A stretch of DNA of 64,000 nucleotides from Microvirga lotononidis (lineage in GTDB: Bacteria; Pseudomonadota; Alphaproteobacteria; Rhizobiales; Beijerinckiaceae), in the NCBI RefSeq assembly GCF_034627025.1, contig NZ_CP141050.1, positions 372,001 through 436,000 of the forward strand. The letters run 5' to 3'. Both the position numbers and the translations under genes were made by a program. Below are positions 54,832-64,000 of the stretch, piece after piece. The notes beneath the pieces were generated by a model. It was not told where the DNA came from. It was given only the letters and a program-made list of their open reading frames with translations, and did no database searches. How positions within the stretch are numbered: the first letter of the stretch is position 1; each line of letters begins with the position of its first letter.

Positions 54832-55655
54832 GGCTGTGTCGCAAATCTGGAACGGATGCGAGAGAATCGTTGGGGCATTGCCTTGGCTTCAGATAGCAAG
54901 CCTCTCAAACTGCTCGGCGAGTGAGGGCTGCGGATTCCGGGCGTAGATCGCCTGCTGCTTGCGCATCATGTGGATCATCTCAATGCCGCCCAGGATCACA
55001 CGAGCGCTATTCATCGCCTTGAACCCGAGCATTGGCCGCACTCGCCGCTTGATGGCTCGATGATCCTGTTCGATGCGATTGTTCAGGTAGGCACTTCGCC
55101 GGATCCGGATCGGCTTGAGTCTGTGTCTTGAATGGTCCTGCAGCCGGCCCTCGGCATCACACGACAGGATGGCTTCCCGATTGGTTTGGCTGCCGTCGAT
55201 GACGATCCTCTCGGGCCGGCCGTGCCGCTTGGGAGCCTTGCGCAGGAACCGCTTGGCGGCCGCCAGATTGCGCCGTTCGCTGAACCAGAACTCGACCATG
55301 TCACCGTTGCTGTCGATTGCGCGGTAGAGATACCGCCACTGCCCGCGAACCTTGATGTAAGTCTCATCGATGTGCCACTTGCCAGTGACGGATCGCTTGC
55401 ATGAATTGAAGCGCTTCAGCAGTTCGGGTGAGTAGCGAATGACCCATCTGTGGATGGTCGCGTGGTCGACGGAGATGCCGCGCTCCACCATCATCTCCTC
55501 TAAGTTCCGGAGGCTGAGGTTATAAGCCAAATACCACCGGATGCAGAGCAGGATCACGGATCGATCAAAATGCCTGCCCTTGAACACGCAACCCTCCATT
55601 GCTGAACTCAAGGAGCAATATCTGAAACTCTGAAACAAATTGTTGCGACAGATCC
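54832..55655. mobile_element. Complete IS6-family insertion sequence
   Basis: The 824-bp unit is bounded by imperfect inverted repeats GGCTGTGTCGCAA (54832) and GGATCTGTCGCAA read from the other end (55655), 11 of 13 matching. The GxxTCTGTCGCAA-like end is typical of IS6. It carries one intact transposase gene. Flanking 8-bp sequences do not match, so no target duplication is evident. Confidence 0.7.
54889..55599 (-). CDS. IS6-family transposase, intact
   Basis: The 236-residue DDE transposase has the family blocks FKGRHFDRSVILLCIRWYL, WHIDETYIKVRGQWRYLYRA (first Asp), IVIDGSQTNREA (second Asp) and NNRIEQDHRAIKRR (Glu). The start at ATG 55599 gives the normal length; the frame upstream to 55677 runs beyond the element end. 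Unlike the frameshifted IS6 copy at 26085, this one looks functional. The two are only distantly similar and so are separate arrivals. Confidence 0.9.
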   Translation of the reverse strand: MEGCVFKGRHFDRSVILLCIRWYLAYNLSLRNLEEMMVERGISVDHATIHRWVIRYSPELLKRFNSCKRSVTGKWHIDETYIKVRGQWRYLYRAIDSNGDMVEFWFSERRNLAAAKRFLRKAPKRHGRPERIVIDGSQTNREAILSCDAEGRLQDHSRHRLKPIRIRRSAYLNNRIEQDHRAIKRRVRPMLGFKAMNSARVILGGIEMIHMMRKQQAIYARNPQPSLAEQFERLAI

Positions 55656-55684
55656 TAAACAGATCCCTTCCTCTCATATGCTGA

Positions 55685-55713
55685 TTGACTCATCATACCA
55701 GCGAGCTTACTGT
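55685..55713 (+). promoter_or_regulatory. Candidate sigma-70 promoter for the sugar ABC operon
   Basis: TTGACT (55685-55690) and TACTGT (55708-55713) are separated by 17 bases, about 230 bp upstream of the binding-protein gene and just beyond the IS end. Spacing is ideal and the -10 is a poor match. It would explain expression of the operon after IS insertion. Confidence 0.3.
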
Positions 55714-55864
55714 CCATCTGGGAAGTGCTCCAATATTCAAAGAATACTCGGTGTTAGAGCGCTCAAGGCGAAACAGAATGGCCGTTTCGGAGGGAAGGAG
55801 GCTTTGTTCATCCCTAGGCTGCATTCGGCAAAGTCCGCAAAGAGCTAGCCACCTTCAAATATAA

Positions 55865-56878
<1,014 letters not shown>

Positions 56879-56886
56879 TTGCGTTC

Positions 56887-56914
56887 GGCCACCTCTGATC
56901 GTCCAGGGGTGGCC
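56887..56914 (+). terminator. Hairpin between binding-protein and DUF2291 genes
   Basis: GGCCACC (56887-56893) pairs with GGTGGCC (56908-56914). In sugar ABC operons such hairpins stabilise or partially terminate the binding-protein message, giving excess binding protein. Confidence 0.45.
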
Positions 56915-56947
56915 AACCCTCAGGCTCCTCGATAGGACGCAGGACTG

Positions 56948-57613
56948 ATGCTCACCCGGAGTCTTCAGATCGCGACACTTCTGGCCGCTTGCATGAGCCT
57001 CAGCGCATGCAAGCTCGTCGCCACTGCCGCAAAAAACCAGCCGAATTCGCGGGAAGGCAGTCCAGCTCAAAATGCCGAGTTCTCGCCTGACAGGATGGCG
57101 GACGAGATATGGGATTCCAAAGCGATGCCCTACCTGAGGCGGAAAGCCGGGGCGCTGCCTGAGATCCTGGCTGCGGCACGCCAGAACCCGGACGAGGCCG
57201 GGCGCAAGTACGGCTACCGTGAGAAGCAGGACGGATCGCCCTGGACTGTCGTGACGAAATTGGACGGGCAGGTCGTCACTGCGGATACGACGTCTCGTGC
57301 AGCGACGGCAGGCGTGGACATCGACGGTGACGGCAAAGCCGACGCCACCATCCAGATCGGCCCGGCGATCCGGGGGACCGCCCTGCGTGATGCGCTCGAC
57401 TTCGTGTCCTTCACATCGTTCACGAACCAGATCGAGTATGCGCAGTTCGGGAAGGCGCTCAATACGCGGGTGGACCGCGTTCTGCTCTCGGGCCTGCCAC
57501 GAGATCAGTTGGTGGGCCGCAAGGTGTCTGTACTCGGCGTCTTTCCGCTGGAAAAGCTCGACCAGCCACCGCTCATCACCCCGGCCGAACTCACACTGGG
57601 GCCGAAGTCGTGA
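56948..57613 (+). CDS. DUF2291 lipoprotein of sugar ABC operon
   Basis: The 221-residue protein has a lipoprotein signal (TLLAACMSLSACKL, Cys21) and the DUF2291 blocks VDIDGDGKADATIQIGPAIRG, TSFTNQIEYAQFGKALN and VGRKVSVLGVFPL. DUF2291 genes are regularly found between binding-protein and ATPase genes of RbsABC-like transporters in rhizobia. The role is unknown. Its stop overlaps the GTG start of the ATPase gene. Confidence 0.85.
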   Translation: MLTRSLQIATLLAACMSLSACKLVATAAKNQPNSREGSPAQNAEFSPDRMADEIWDSKAMPYLRRKAGALPEILAAARQNPDEAGRKYGYREKQDGSPWTVVTKLDGQVVTADTTSRAATAGVDIDGDGKADATIQIGPAIRGTALRDALDFVSFTSFTNQIEYAQFGKALNTRVDRVLLSGLPRDQLVGRKVSVLGVFPLEKLDQPPLITPAELTLGPKS

Positions 57614-59163
57614 CCTCGCTGGTTGAGCAGAAGGTGGTCCTGAAAGCTGAGGGGATCTCCAAGATCTACTCCGGCACTGTCGCATTGCGGCACGCGGATT
57701 TTGAGGTCAGACGCGGTGCCGTGAACGTCCTGGTGGGAGAGAACGGAGCCGGTAAATCTACCTTGATGAAGATCATCGCCGGGGTCGAGCAACCGACGAC
57801 CGGGCGAATTCTCATCGATGGAGCCCCGGTAGAGCTCAAGAACTCTGCCGACGCACTGCGGCAGGGCATTGGGATCGTCTTCCAGGAACTCAATCTGTTC
57901 GGCAATCTGTCTGTCGCGGAAAATATATTCGCCGCCCGGGAGATCACCTATGGGGTGCTCGGAATCGACCATCGAGAGCAGGAGAGGCGGGCGGCAGAGG
58001 TCCTCGCCCGGCTGCAGGCCGGCATTGAACCGGGGACGCTGGTCGAGACGCTGCGCGTTGGTCAACAGCAGCTTGTCGAGATCGCCAAGGCCGTCATGCT
58101 GGACGCCCGCATCCTCATCATGGACGAGCCAACCTCGGCCCTGAGTGCAGCCGAGGTGGAGATCCTGTTTCGGGTCATTGCGGACTTGAAGGCGCGCGGG
58201 GTTGCTATCGTCTATATTTCTCATCGGCTGGAGGAGTTGATCCGCATCGGCGACTTCGTGACCGTCCTGCGCGACGGCCAGGTCACAGCCCGCAGCCGGA
58301 TCCTCGACATTGACGTTCCGTGGATCGTCCGACAGATGATCGGGTCCGACGCCAAGCCCTTTGCCAAGCCTGATGGTCACGTTCTCGGCCCTGAAGTGTT
58401 TCGGGCCGAAGAGGTGTGTCTTCCGCGAGACACAGGAGGGTACCTCGTCGATCACGTGTCACTCTCGGTCAGGGCAGGGGAGATTGTCGGGATCTATGGT
58501 TTGCTGGGGGCCGGGCGAAGCGAGTTCCTTGAGTGCGTCATCGGCGATCATGAGCGGGCATCTGGAAGCATCTTTGTCGAGGGGATCAAGCTTGAGGCCA
58601 AAGATGTGACCAGCCGGATCCGGCATGGCATTTCTTTGATTCCGGAGGACCGGCAGCGGGAAGGTCTCGTTTCTACTCAGTCTGTCGCCAGCAATCTTAC
58701 CATGGCGAGCCTTCACAAGTTCCTGCGCGGCTTTCAGATCCAAAGCAAGGCCGAGACGGGAGCGGTCCGCAAGGCTGTCGGCGACTTAACGATCAAGGTG
58801 TCCGATCCTGCCATCGAGGTTTCCGCCCTCAGTGGCGGGAACCAGCAGAAAGTCGTCATCGGCAAAGCCCTTATGACCGGTCCTAAAGTCCTGCTCATGG
58901 ACGAGCCCAGCCGAGGGATCGATGTCGGGGCCAAAGCCGATGTCTTCAAAACGATGAGACGGCTCGCGGCAGAGGGGCTCGGCATTCTCTTCGTGACCTC
59001 CGACCTCGAGGAGGTCATGGCCCTGTCCGACCGGATCGCCGTCATGAGCAATGGCCGTCTCATCGATGTCTTCGACCGGGCGACGGTCACTCAGGATCAG
59101 ATTGTCGAGGCGTCCGCCGTCGGCCACAGGCCCCATCCGTCATTGCAGCCAACCCAAGGGTGA
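57610..59163 (+). CDS. Sugar ABC transporter ATPase, two nucleotide-binding domains (RbsA type)
   Basis: The 517-residue ATPase carries two NBDs. The first has Walker A GENGAGKSTLMKII, signature LRVGQQQLVEIAKAV and Walker B LIMDEPTSALSAAEV. The second is of the degenerate type in the family, with GLLGAGRSEFLECV instead of a Walker A. It keeps the signature LSGGNQQKVVIGKAL and LLMDEPSRGIDVGA. The start is a GTG in a GTGA overlap with DUF2291. It energises the permease that follows. Confidence 0.92.
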   Translation: MTSLVEQKVVLKAEGISKIYSGTVALRHADFEVRRGAVNVLVGENGAGKSTLMKIIAGVEQPTTGRILIDGAPVELKNSADALRQGIGIVFQELNLFGNLSVAENIFAAREITYGVLGIDHREQERRAAEVLARLQAGIEPGTLVETLRVGQQQLVEIAKAVMLDARILIMDEPTSALSAAEVEILFRVIADLKARGVAIVYISHRLEELIRIGDFVTVLRDGQVTARSRILDIDVPWIVRQMIGSDAKPFAKPDGHVLGPEVFRAEEVCLPRDTGGYLVDHVSLSVRAGEIVGIYGLLGAGRSEFLECVIGDHERASGSIFVEGIKLEAKDVTSRIRHGISLIPEDRQREGLVSTQSVASNLTMASLHKFLRGFQIQSKAETGAVRKAVGDLTIKVSDPAIEVSALSGGNQQKVVIGKALMTGPKVLLMDEPSRGIDVGAKADVFKTMRRLAAEGLGILFVTSDLEEVMALSDRIAVMSNGRLIDVFDRATVTQDQIVEASAVGHRPHPSLQPTQG

Positions 59164-59168
59164 TCCGC

Positions 59169-60236
59169 ATGGCCATTACACAAACCATCGGCAACTCGCG
59201 AACTGCCTGGAACGGCAGTGCAGTTGCCTTGGGCTTGATGAAGCTTCGTACCTTCATCGCGCTGTTCGCCGTGCTGATCTTTTTCTCGATCGCCGCGCCA
59301 AACTTTCTGAGCACTGCCAACCTGGTGCTGATGTCGAAGCATGTCGCGCTGAATGCGATCCTGGCAATTGGCATGACCTTTGTCATCGTAACGGGGGGCA
59401 TTGACCTGTCCATCGGTTCAATCGTGGGCCTGTGCGGCATGGTCGCCGGCGGCTTGCTCCTGTACGGCATAGACCTGCAGATCGGCTGGACCATCTACTT
59501 CAACGTCGTCGAGGTCATCCTTATTACTTTGGCTGTGGGCGTCATGATCGGCGCCATCAATGGTTTGCTGATCACACGGTTGAACGTAGCCCCATTCATA
59601 GCGACCTTGGGCACACTCTACATGGCTCGTGGCATTGCCCTTTTGTCTTCCGATGGGCGTACGTTTCCGAATCTCGTCGGCAAGCCGGAACTCGGCACCA
59701 CAGGCTATGGGATCCTCGGATCCGGCACGCTGCTGGGCCTGCCGCTTTCGATTTGGATTTTGATCGCGATTGCCGCAATAGCGAGCTATGTCGCCCGGAA
59801 GACGCCGCTGGGCCGGCACATCTTCGCCGTGGGCGGGAACGAGCGGGCGGCAGCCCTGTCGGGTATCCGGGTCCGGCGTGTCAAAATGCTCGTCTATATG
59901 TTCTCCGGCTTTTGCGCTGCGACCGTCGGGCTCATCATCTCGTCGGAACTCATGGCGTCTCATCCGGCGACCGGCGAGACGTTCGAACTCAATGCGATCG
60001 CCGCCGCCGTCCTTGGTGGCACGTCCATGTCGGGCGGTCGTGGCAGCGTCGGAGGCACGATCATAGGTGCGTTCGTGATCGGTGTTCTGTCGGACGGCCT
60101 TGTCATGATGGGCGTCAGCTCCTTCTGGCAGACCGTGATCAAAGGTCTGGTGATCGTGGCGGCGGTGGTCGTTGACCAGGCTCAGTATCGACTCCAGCAG
60201 CGGGTCGCCTCCCTTCAACTGGCCCGAACGGTGTAA
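59169..60236 (+). CDS. Sugar ABC transporter permease (RbsC type)
   Basis: The 355-residue membrane protein of the ribose/xylose permease family has about 9-10 helices. LAIGMTFVIVTGGIDLSIGS is the family signature and GRHIFAVGGNERAAALSGIRV the EAA-like coupling loop. A GTG at 59160 overlapping the ATPase stop is the alternative start, but ATG 59169 has AAGGGTGA upstream. It works with the binding protein and ATPase. Confidence 0.9.
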   Translation: MAITQTIGNSRTAWNGSAVALGLMKLRTFIALFAVLIFFSIAAPNFLSTANLVLMSKHVALNAILAIGMTFVIVTGGIDLSIGSIVGLCGMVAGGLLLYGIDLQIGWTIYFNVVEVILITLAVGVMIGAINGLLITRLNVAPFIATLGTLYMARGIALLSSDGRTFPNLVGKPELGTTGYGILGSGTLLGLPLSIWILIAIAAIASYVARKTPLGRHIFAVGGNERAAALSGIRVRRVKMLVYMFSGFCAATVGLIISSELMASHPATGETFELNAIAAAVLGGTSMSGGRGSVGGTIIGAFVIGVLSDGLVMMGVSSFWQTVIKGLVIVAAVVVDQAQYRLQQRVASLQLARTV

Positions 60237-60238
60237 TT

Positions 60239-61264
60239 ATGGAACTACGTGGCGCTCTCATAGGCTGTGGCTTTTTTGCCGCCAACCATCTTCATGCCTG
60301 GCAAGATATTCCCGGGGCCAGGATCGTCGCACTCTGCGACCGTGACCCCGCCCGCTTGGCCGACTATGGCGACAAATTCGGAATTCAGTCCCGCTACACG
60401 GATGCGGCCGATCTCTTCGTGCGCGAGAAGCTTGACTTCGTCGACATCGCGACGACGGCGGGAACCCACCGGCTGCTGGTCGAGATGGCGGCACAGCACC
60501 GGGTTCCGACCATTTGCCAGAAGCCGTTCGCCCCCTCCATGGAGGATGCTGAGGCCATGGTTCGTGCCTGTGAAGCAGCGGGCATCCCGCTGATGGTCCA
60601 CGAGAACTTCCGGTGGCAGACCCCGATCCAGGCGGTCGCGGACGTGATCAGATCAGGGCGCATCGGGAAACCGTTCTTTGCGCGGGTCTCGTTCCGGTCC
60701 GCTTACGACGTCTTCTCCGGTCAACCCTACCTCGCCGAGGGTGAACGGTTCATCATTGAAGACTTGGGGATCCATATTCTTGATGTCGCGCGTTTTCTAC
60801 TCGGTGACGCATCACGGATCACGGCAAGAACACAGCGAGTCAATCCAGCGATCCGGGGCGAAGATGTTGCGACCATGCTGCTGGACCATGCGAGCGGCGC
60901 CACCTCCGTCGTGGACTGCAGCTATGCCACCCGTCTTGCAACGGAGCCGTTTCCTGAAACCCTCGTCGAAGTCGACGGGAGTGACGGCTCCATCAGGCTC
61001 GGCCAAGGCTATCAGATGGTTGTAACTAGCCCACAGGGCGTGGAGACCACAGATGTTGCTCCGGCTCTTCTGCCCTGGGCAACCCGACCATGGCACAATA
61101 TCCAGGAGAGCGTGCTCGCGATCCAGAACCACTGGATCGAGTGCCTGCGGCAACGGCAGGAACCGACGACCTCCGGACATGACAATCTCAAGACGTTCGC
61201 ACTGGTGGAGGCTGCCTATCGGAGCGCTGGGACCGGCCAAACCATCGATTTGACCAACGGCTAG
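60239..61264 (+). CDS. apsD: Gfo/Idh/MocA oxidoreductase, probable D-apiose dehydrogenase
   Basis: The 341-residue NAD(P)-dependent sugar dehydrogenase has a Rossmann start GALIGCGFFAANHLHAW and the catalytic-Lys block PTICQKPFAPSMEDAEAMV (EKP in most members, QKP here). EDLGIHILDVARFLLGD contains the probable catalytic His. It directly follows the permease (2 bp) and precedes the lactonase-like gene by 7 bp. The pair matches the D-apiose pathway in which ApsD makes D-apionolactone and ApnL opens it. The specific substrate is inferred from that neighbour; the family call is firm. Confidence 0.6.
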   Translation: MELRGALIGCGFFAANHLHAWQDIPGARIVALCDRDPARLADYGDKFGIQSRYTDAADLFVREKLDFVDIATTAGTHRLLVEMAAQHRVPTICQKPFAPSMEDAEAMVRACEAAGIPLMVHENFRWQTPIQAVADVIRSGRIGKPFFARVSFRSAYDVFSGQPYLAEGERFIIEDLGIHILDVARFLLGDASRITARTQRVNPAIRGEDVATMLLDHASGATSVVDCSYATRLATEPFPETLVEVDGSDGSIRLGQGYQMVVTSPQGVETTDVAPALLPWATRPWHNIQESVLAIQNHWIECLRQRQEPTTSGHDNLKTFALVEAAYRSAGTGQTIDLTNG

Positions 61265-61271
61265 ACTCGTC

Positions 61272-63200
61272 ATGGACCGAAATCTACTTCGTACATATTT
61301 TGGCACTGAGCAGAGCTCGGTTGCTGTGCGCCTGCTGACGGCTGGGCGCCTGGCGGCAGAGTTGGTCGAGGGCAATCTGAGAACGATCTCCTACGATGGC
61401 CTCGAGGTGCTGCGGGCCATCTCGTATGTGGTTCGCGACAAAGACTGGGGAACGTACTCGCCCGTCATCGACGAGCTGGTCGTTCGCGAAAGCGACAACG
61501 AGTTCACCGTCACCTATCGTGCGGCCTGCCGAGGGTCGGCGGATCAGAACCTGACCTACCGTGCCGCCATCCATGGCACGGAGGCAGGGGTCACCTTCGA
61601 TGTCGTGGCCGAGCCCGAAACGGATTTCCTTACAAACCGGTGTGGCTTTTGCATTCTCCATCCCATTGTGGATCTGGCAGGAACACCTGTCACGGTCGAA
61701 CACACGGACGGTGAGAGGGAGCAGTCAGTTCTCCCGGACCTGATCGAACCGTGGCAGCCATTCAAGGATATGCGGGCGATCTCCCATCAGGTCGACCCTG
61801 GACTGATCGCGGGTTGCCGGATGGAGGGTGGGGTGTGGGAGATGGAGGATCAGCGCAACTGGTCCGATGCCTCCTACAAGACGTATGTGCGGCCTCTAGC
61901 ACTGCCTTGGCCCTACGTTATGCCGCGGGCTGTTCCAGATCGGCAAACAATTACGCTCAGCATTGAGGATCTGCGGCAACAACGGCCGGCGGCAAGCAGT
62001 CCACCCAGGCAGGAAGCTGTTGAGATTTTCCTTGAGCCGGCCAGCGGGGTGGCGCCCAAAATCGGGCTTGTGATCGCTCCGGAGGAAATTGATGCAACCC
62101 TCGCTCATATTGAGCGCCTCCAGCAGGCAGGTCCTCAGGTCCTCCTTTGTCATTTCGATCCAACTGCGGGGCACGGGCGTGACGCAATGATGGGGTTCGC
62201 GAAAGTCGCGGCTGCCTATCCCGCGGAGATGGTGCTTGAGTGCGTGGTCCCGTGCCATGAGCCTCATGAGGGTGAGCTTGAGCGGGTTGCGGAACTGGTG
62301 CGGGGCGCGGGATTGTCGCTCTCCGCCATTGCGGTGTCCCCTTCGATGGACCGGCAATCAACGCCACCCGGCAGCACGTGGCCCGAGTGTCCACCGCTTG
62401 AGGAGGTCTATGCGTCGGCGCAGAAAGCCTTTCCGGATATTCGGCTCGGCGGTGGCATGTTCAGCTATTTCACGGAGCTCAATCGCAAGCGTGTGCCGGT
62501 CGAGAGCCTTGGCTTCGTGACTCATTGTACCTGCCCGATCGTGCATGCGGCCGATGACCTGAGCGTAATGCAGTCGCTCGAAGCGCTCCCATTCATTACG
62601 CGGTCGGCACGTGCCTTCATCGGAGATATGCCGTATTGGATTGGGCCATCGACGATTGGGATGCGCCAGAATCCGTACGGCTCCCGCACGATGGATAATC
62701 CGAATAATGAACGGATCGCCATGGCCTCATGGGATCCCCGTCAGGATGGTCTGTTTGCGGCGGCGTGGACGATCGGATATGCGGTCCGTATTATCGAAGC
62801 GAAGCTCGAGGTGCTCACAATCGGGGCCCTGACAGGGCCGTTTGGGCTCCTGCGAGATGGGCCACGCACTGGCCAGGTCAGGCCTGTCTTCCATGCCGCT
62901 TCCGGCTTGTCCTCACTCGCTGGAAAAGAACTGGCCGGATGCCGATCGAGCCGCCCGTCTGACATCCTCGCAATCGGCGTCATCGATGAACAAGGACGTC
63001 CAACGATTTGGGCCGCCAATGTGACGGACCGGAAGCAGCGCGTCCGAATAGTCTCTGAGAATTCACTCTGGAAGATGACCACCCTTGACCAGCACTCGGT
63101 TGAGTCCGGGTCTCTTGGCTCACTAGGCACCACAATGAACGTACGGAACGGCGCCATTGAGATGGAGCCGTTTGCCATCGCCCGCCTTCAGGCATCCTGA
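61272..63200 (+). CDS. apnL: Probable D-apionolactonase (ApnL-like)
   Basis: The 642-residue protein has no signal peptide. It appears to contain an N-terminal beta-rich domain (about 1-240, including DKDWGTYSPVIDELVV), a TIM-barrel-like middle (about 250-520, with LGGGMFSYFTELNRKR and HCTCPIVHAADD) and a C-terminal beta domain. Size, domain order and neighbourhood agree with D-apionate/D-apionolactone lactonases (ApnL), which hydrolyse D-apionolactone to D-apionate. I place it there from general memory of that family, not from an alignment, and a different sugar-acid lactonase remains possible. It is the last gene of the ABC-dehydrogenase operon. Confidence 0.55.
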   Translation: MDRNLLRTYFGTEQSSVAVRLLTAGRLAAELVEGNLRTISYDGLEVLRAISYVVRDKDWGTYSPVIDELVVRESDNEFTVTYRAACRGSADQNLTYRAAIHGTEAGVTFDVVAEPETDFLTNRCGFCILHPIVDLAGTPVTVEHTDGEREQSVLPDLIEPWQPFKDMRAISHQVDPGLIAGCRMEGGVWEMEDQRNWSDASYKTYVRPLALPWPYVMPRAVPDRQTITLSIEDLRQQRPAASSPPRQEAVEIFLEPASGVAPKIGLVIAPEEIDATLAHIERLQQAGPQVLLCHFDPTAGHGRDAMMGFAKVAAAYPAEMVLECVVPCHEPHEGELERVAELVRGAGLSLSAIAVSPSMDRQSTPPGSTWPECPPLEEVYASAQKAFPDIRLGGGMFSYFTELNRKRVPVESLGFVTHCTCPIVHAADDLSVMQSLEALPFITRSARAFIGDMPYWIGPSTIGMRQNPYGSRTMDNPNNERIAMASWDPRQDGLFAAAWTIGYAVRIIEAKLEVLTIGALTGPFGLLRDGPRTGQVRPVFHAASGLSSLAGKELAGCRSSRPSDILAIGVIDEQGRPTIWAANVTDRKQRVRIVSENSLWKMTTLDQHSVESGSLGSLGTTMNVRNGAIEMEPFAIARLQAS

Positions 63201-63266
63201 AGATATGGAGCGAAGCTTAGAGCATCGTTCCAGGAGGTCGGTACAATTTCCGGATCTCACGACGCG

Positions 63267-64000
63267 CTAGCCGCCCTTGGAGTTGACCTTGGCGCGACCG
63301 GGCTTCCTGGTGCTCGGCTTTCGGTTTGGCTTAGCCTTGGCCTTATCCTTCTCACTGGAGTTGGGATGATGCTCGTACAGAGAGGCGGACCGATCGAGAT
63401 GTTTGGTCATTGCCGCCTCTGCTCCGTTAGGATCTCCAGCCTCTATCCGATCAATGATCTCCTCATGTTCGGACAACGTGAACTTTTCCTTGCCGGACCA
63501 AATCAGCAGCTCGGTATGGTATTCCTTTAACCAGCTGAGCATGGCCTCGCTGACGGCCTCGAAGATGGGGTTTCCTGAAATCGCGGCAATCTGCGCATGA
63601 AATCTCATATCGTCATCGATGAATGGAGCAGCGTTGCCCAGGTTATGCCGTTGACGCTCCAATGTCTGCCGTAGATGGGCTACATCGTCCTTGCTAGCTT
63701 TGAGGGCAGCTTCCCGCACCATGCCCCGCTCGAAAAATCGCCTCGCGTTCTTCAAATGATCCAGAGAGGTTGGAGAGGTAGAGAGTAGGATTTGGGCGGT
63801 CGCGTCGACCTGCTCGAAGAGCGAGCGCGCGGTCAGCTGGCGAACCCTCGCGCGTTCACCGTGAGTGATGGTGATCAGCCCCATGTTGTTGAGGGCCTGC
63901 ATCGCTTCGCGAATGGCTGGACGGCCCACACGGAAGCGCTCCATGAGCTCGCGCTCCGACGGCATCATGTCGCCTGGGTTGAGTTCTCCAGATGTTATCA
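63267..64000 (-). CDS. GntR/FCD-family transcriptional regulator, 5' end beyond the window
   Basis: A FadR-type regulator. The winged HTH is seen in MMPSERELMERFRVGRPAIREAMQALNNMGLI. The frame continues to the right edge with GELNPGD just before this, so the real start lies outside. The helical FCD effector domain follows (DDDMRFHAQIAAISGNPIFEAVSEAM, with His residues suited to metal and ligand binding). The C-terminal tail of about 30 residues is Lys/Pro-rich and unusual. It converges with the sugar operon (66 bp) and is the likely repressor of it. Confidence 0.85.
   Translation of the reverse strand, partial: ITSGELNPGDMMPSERELMERFRVGRPAIREAMQALNNMGLITITHGERARVRQLTARSLFEQVDATAQILLSTSPTSLDHLKNARRFFERGMVREAALKASKDDVAHLRQTLERQRHNLGNAAPFIDDDMRFHAQIAAISGNPIFEAVSEAMLSWLKEYHTELLIWSGKEKFTLSEHEEIIDRIEAGDPNGAEAAMTKHLDRSASLYEHHPNSSEKDKAKAKPNRKPSTRKPGRAKVNSKGG

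Overview
The window looks like chromosome of a GC-rich alphaproteobacterium of the Hyphomicrobiales. A Methylobacteriaceae/Microvirga-like or soil rhizobial host is the best guess. This rests on the protein families and codon bias, plus palindromic GAGCATCG-type repeats. It is an inference from reading, not from a database search. I saw no rRNA, tRNA or CRISPR array. The region is accessory-like: metabolic and redox operons separated by decayed insertion sequences, broken genes and one stand-alone integrase.

Layout. 0.3-4.1 kb: a three-subunit molybdenum aldehyde oxidoreductase (2Fe-2S, FAD/4Fe-4S and Moco subunits with overlapping ends). 4.1-9.6 kb: a MITE-like element, a GH1-type glycosidase, an IS630-like transposase relic, a PoxB-like ThDP enzyme and an SDR pseudogene. 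9.6-15.1 kb: an RND efflux pump with its lipoprotein adaptor, and a catalase-family peroxidase. 15.7-25.8 kb: a run of same-strand genes: short coupled ORF, patatin-like lipase, acetoacetate decarboxylase, 3-hydroxybutyrate dehydrogenase, HlyD protein, a large permease-permease-HlyD fusion, cytochrome P460, an NmrA-like protein and a cupin. 25.9-27 kb: an IS6-family scar with two truncated flanking genes. 27.2-32.1 kb: a GlxA/AraC regulator divergent from a methanethiol oxidase (MtoX/SBP56), SCO copper protein and BBE flavoenzyme operon, closed by a perfect hairpin.

32.2-40.9 kb: a membrane hypothetical, a SAM/adenylate cyclase/ATPase/TPR regulator, an alpha/beta hydrolase with a second GH1-type enzyme overlapping an aquaporin gene, and a tyrosine recombinase. 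41.1-46.3 kb: a DUF1326-DUF2182 pair, a LysR regulator, and a cytochrome b / Tat-exported molybdoprotein / anchored MsrA set that resembles an envelope methionine sulfoxide repair unit. 46.4-52.4 kb: an operon of cupin, MFS, BDH-like SDR, patatin and a second BDH-like SDR, divergent from a LysR paralogue of the one at 42.9 kb. 52.5-55.7 kb: an FMN reductase, a truncated BufC-like protein, a DUF302 protein and an intact IS6-family element. 55.9-64 kb: a sugar ABC transporter (binding protein, DUF2291 lipoprotein, ATPase, permease) followed by a Gfo/Idh/MocA dehydrogenase and a 642-residue protein that I interpret as D-apionolactonase, with a GntR/FCD regulator running off the right edge. This last block is best read as a D-apiose uptake and oxidation operon.

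Themes. Ketone-body or hydroxyacid chemistry recurs: two patatins, three BDH-like SDRs and one acetoacetate decarboxylase in two separate operons. Envelope redox and sulfur chemistry recurs too: MtoX/SCO, MsrA with a molybdoprotein, peroxidase and P460. The most unusual single gene is the 1,102-residue fusion of two ABC-2 type permeases and a HlyD adaptor with no ATPase beside it.
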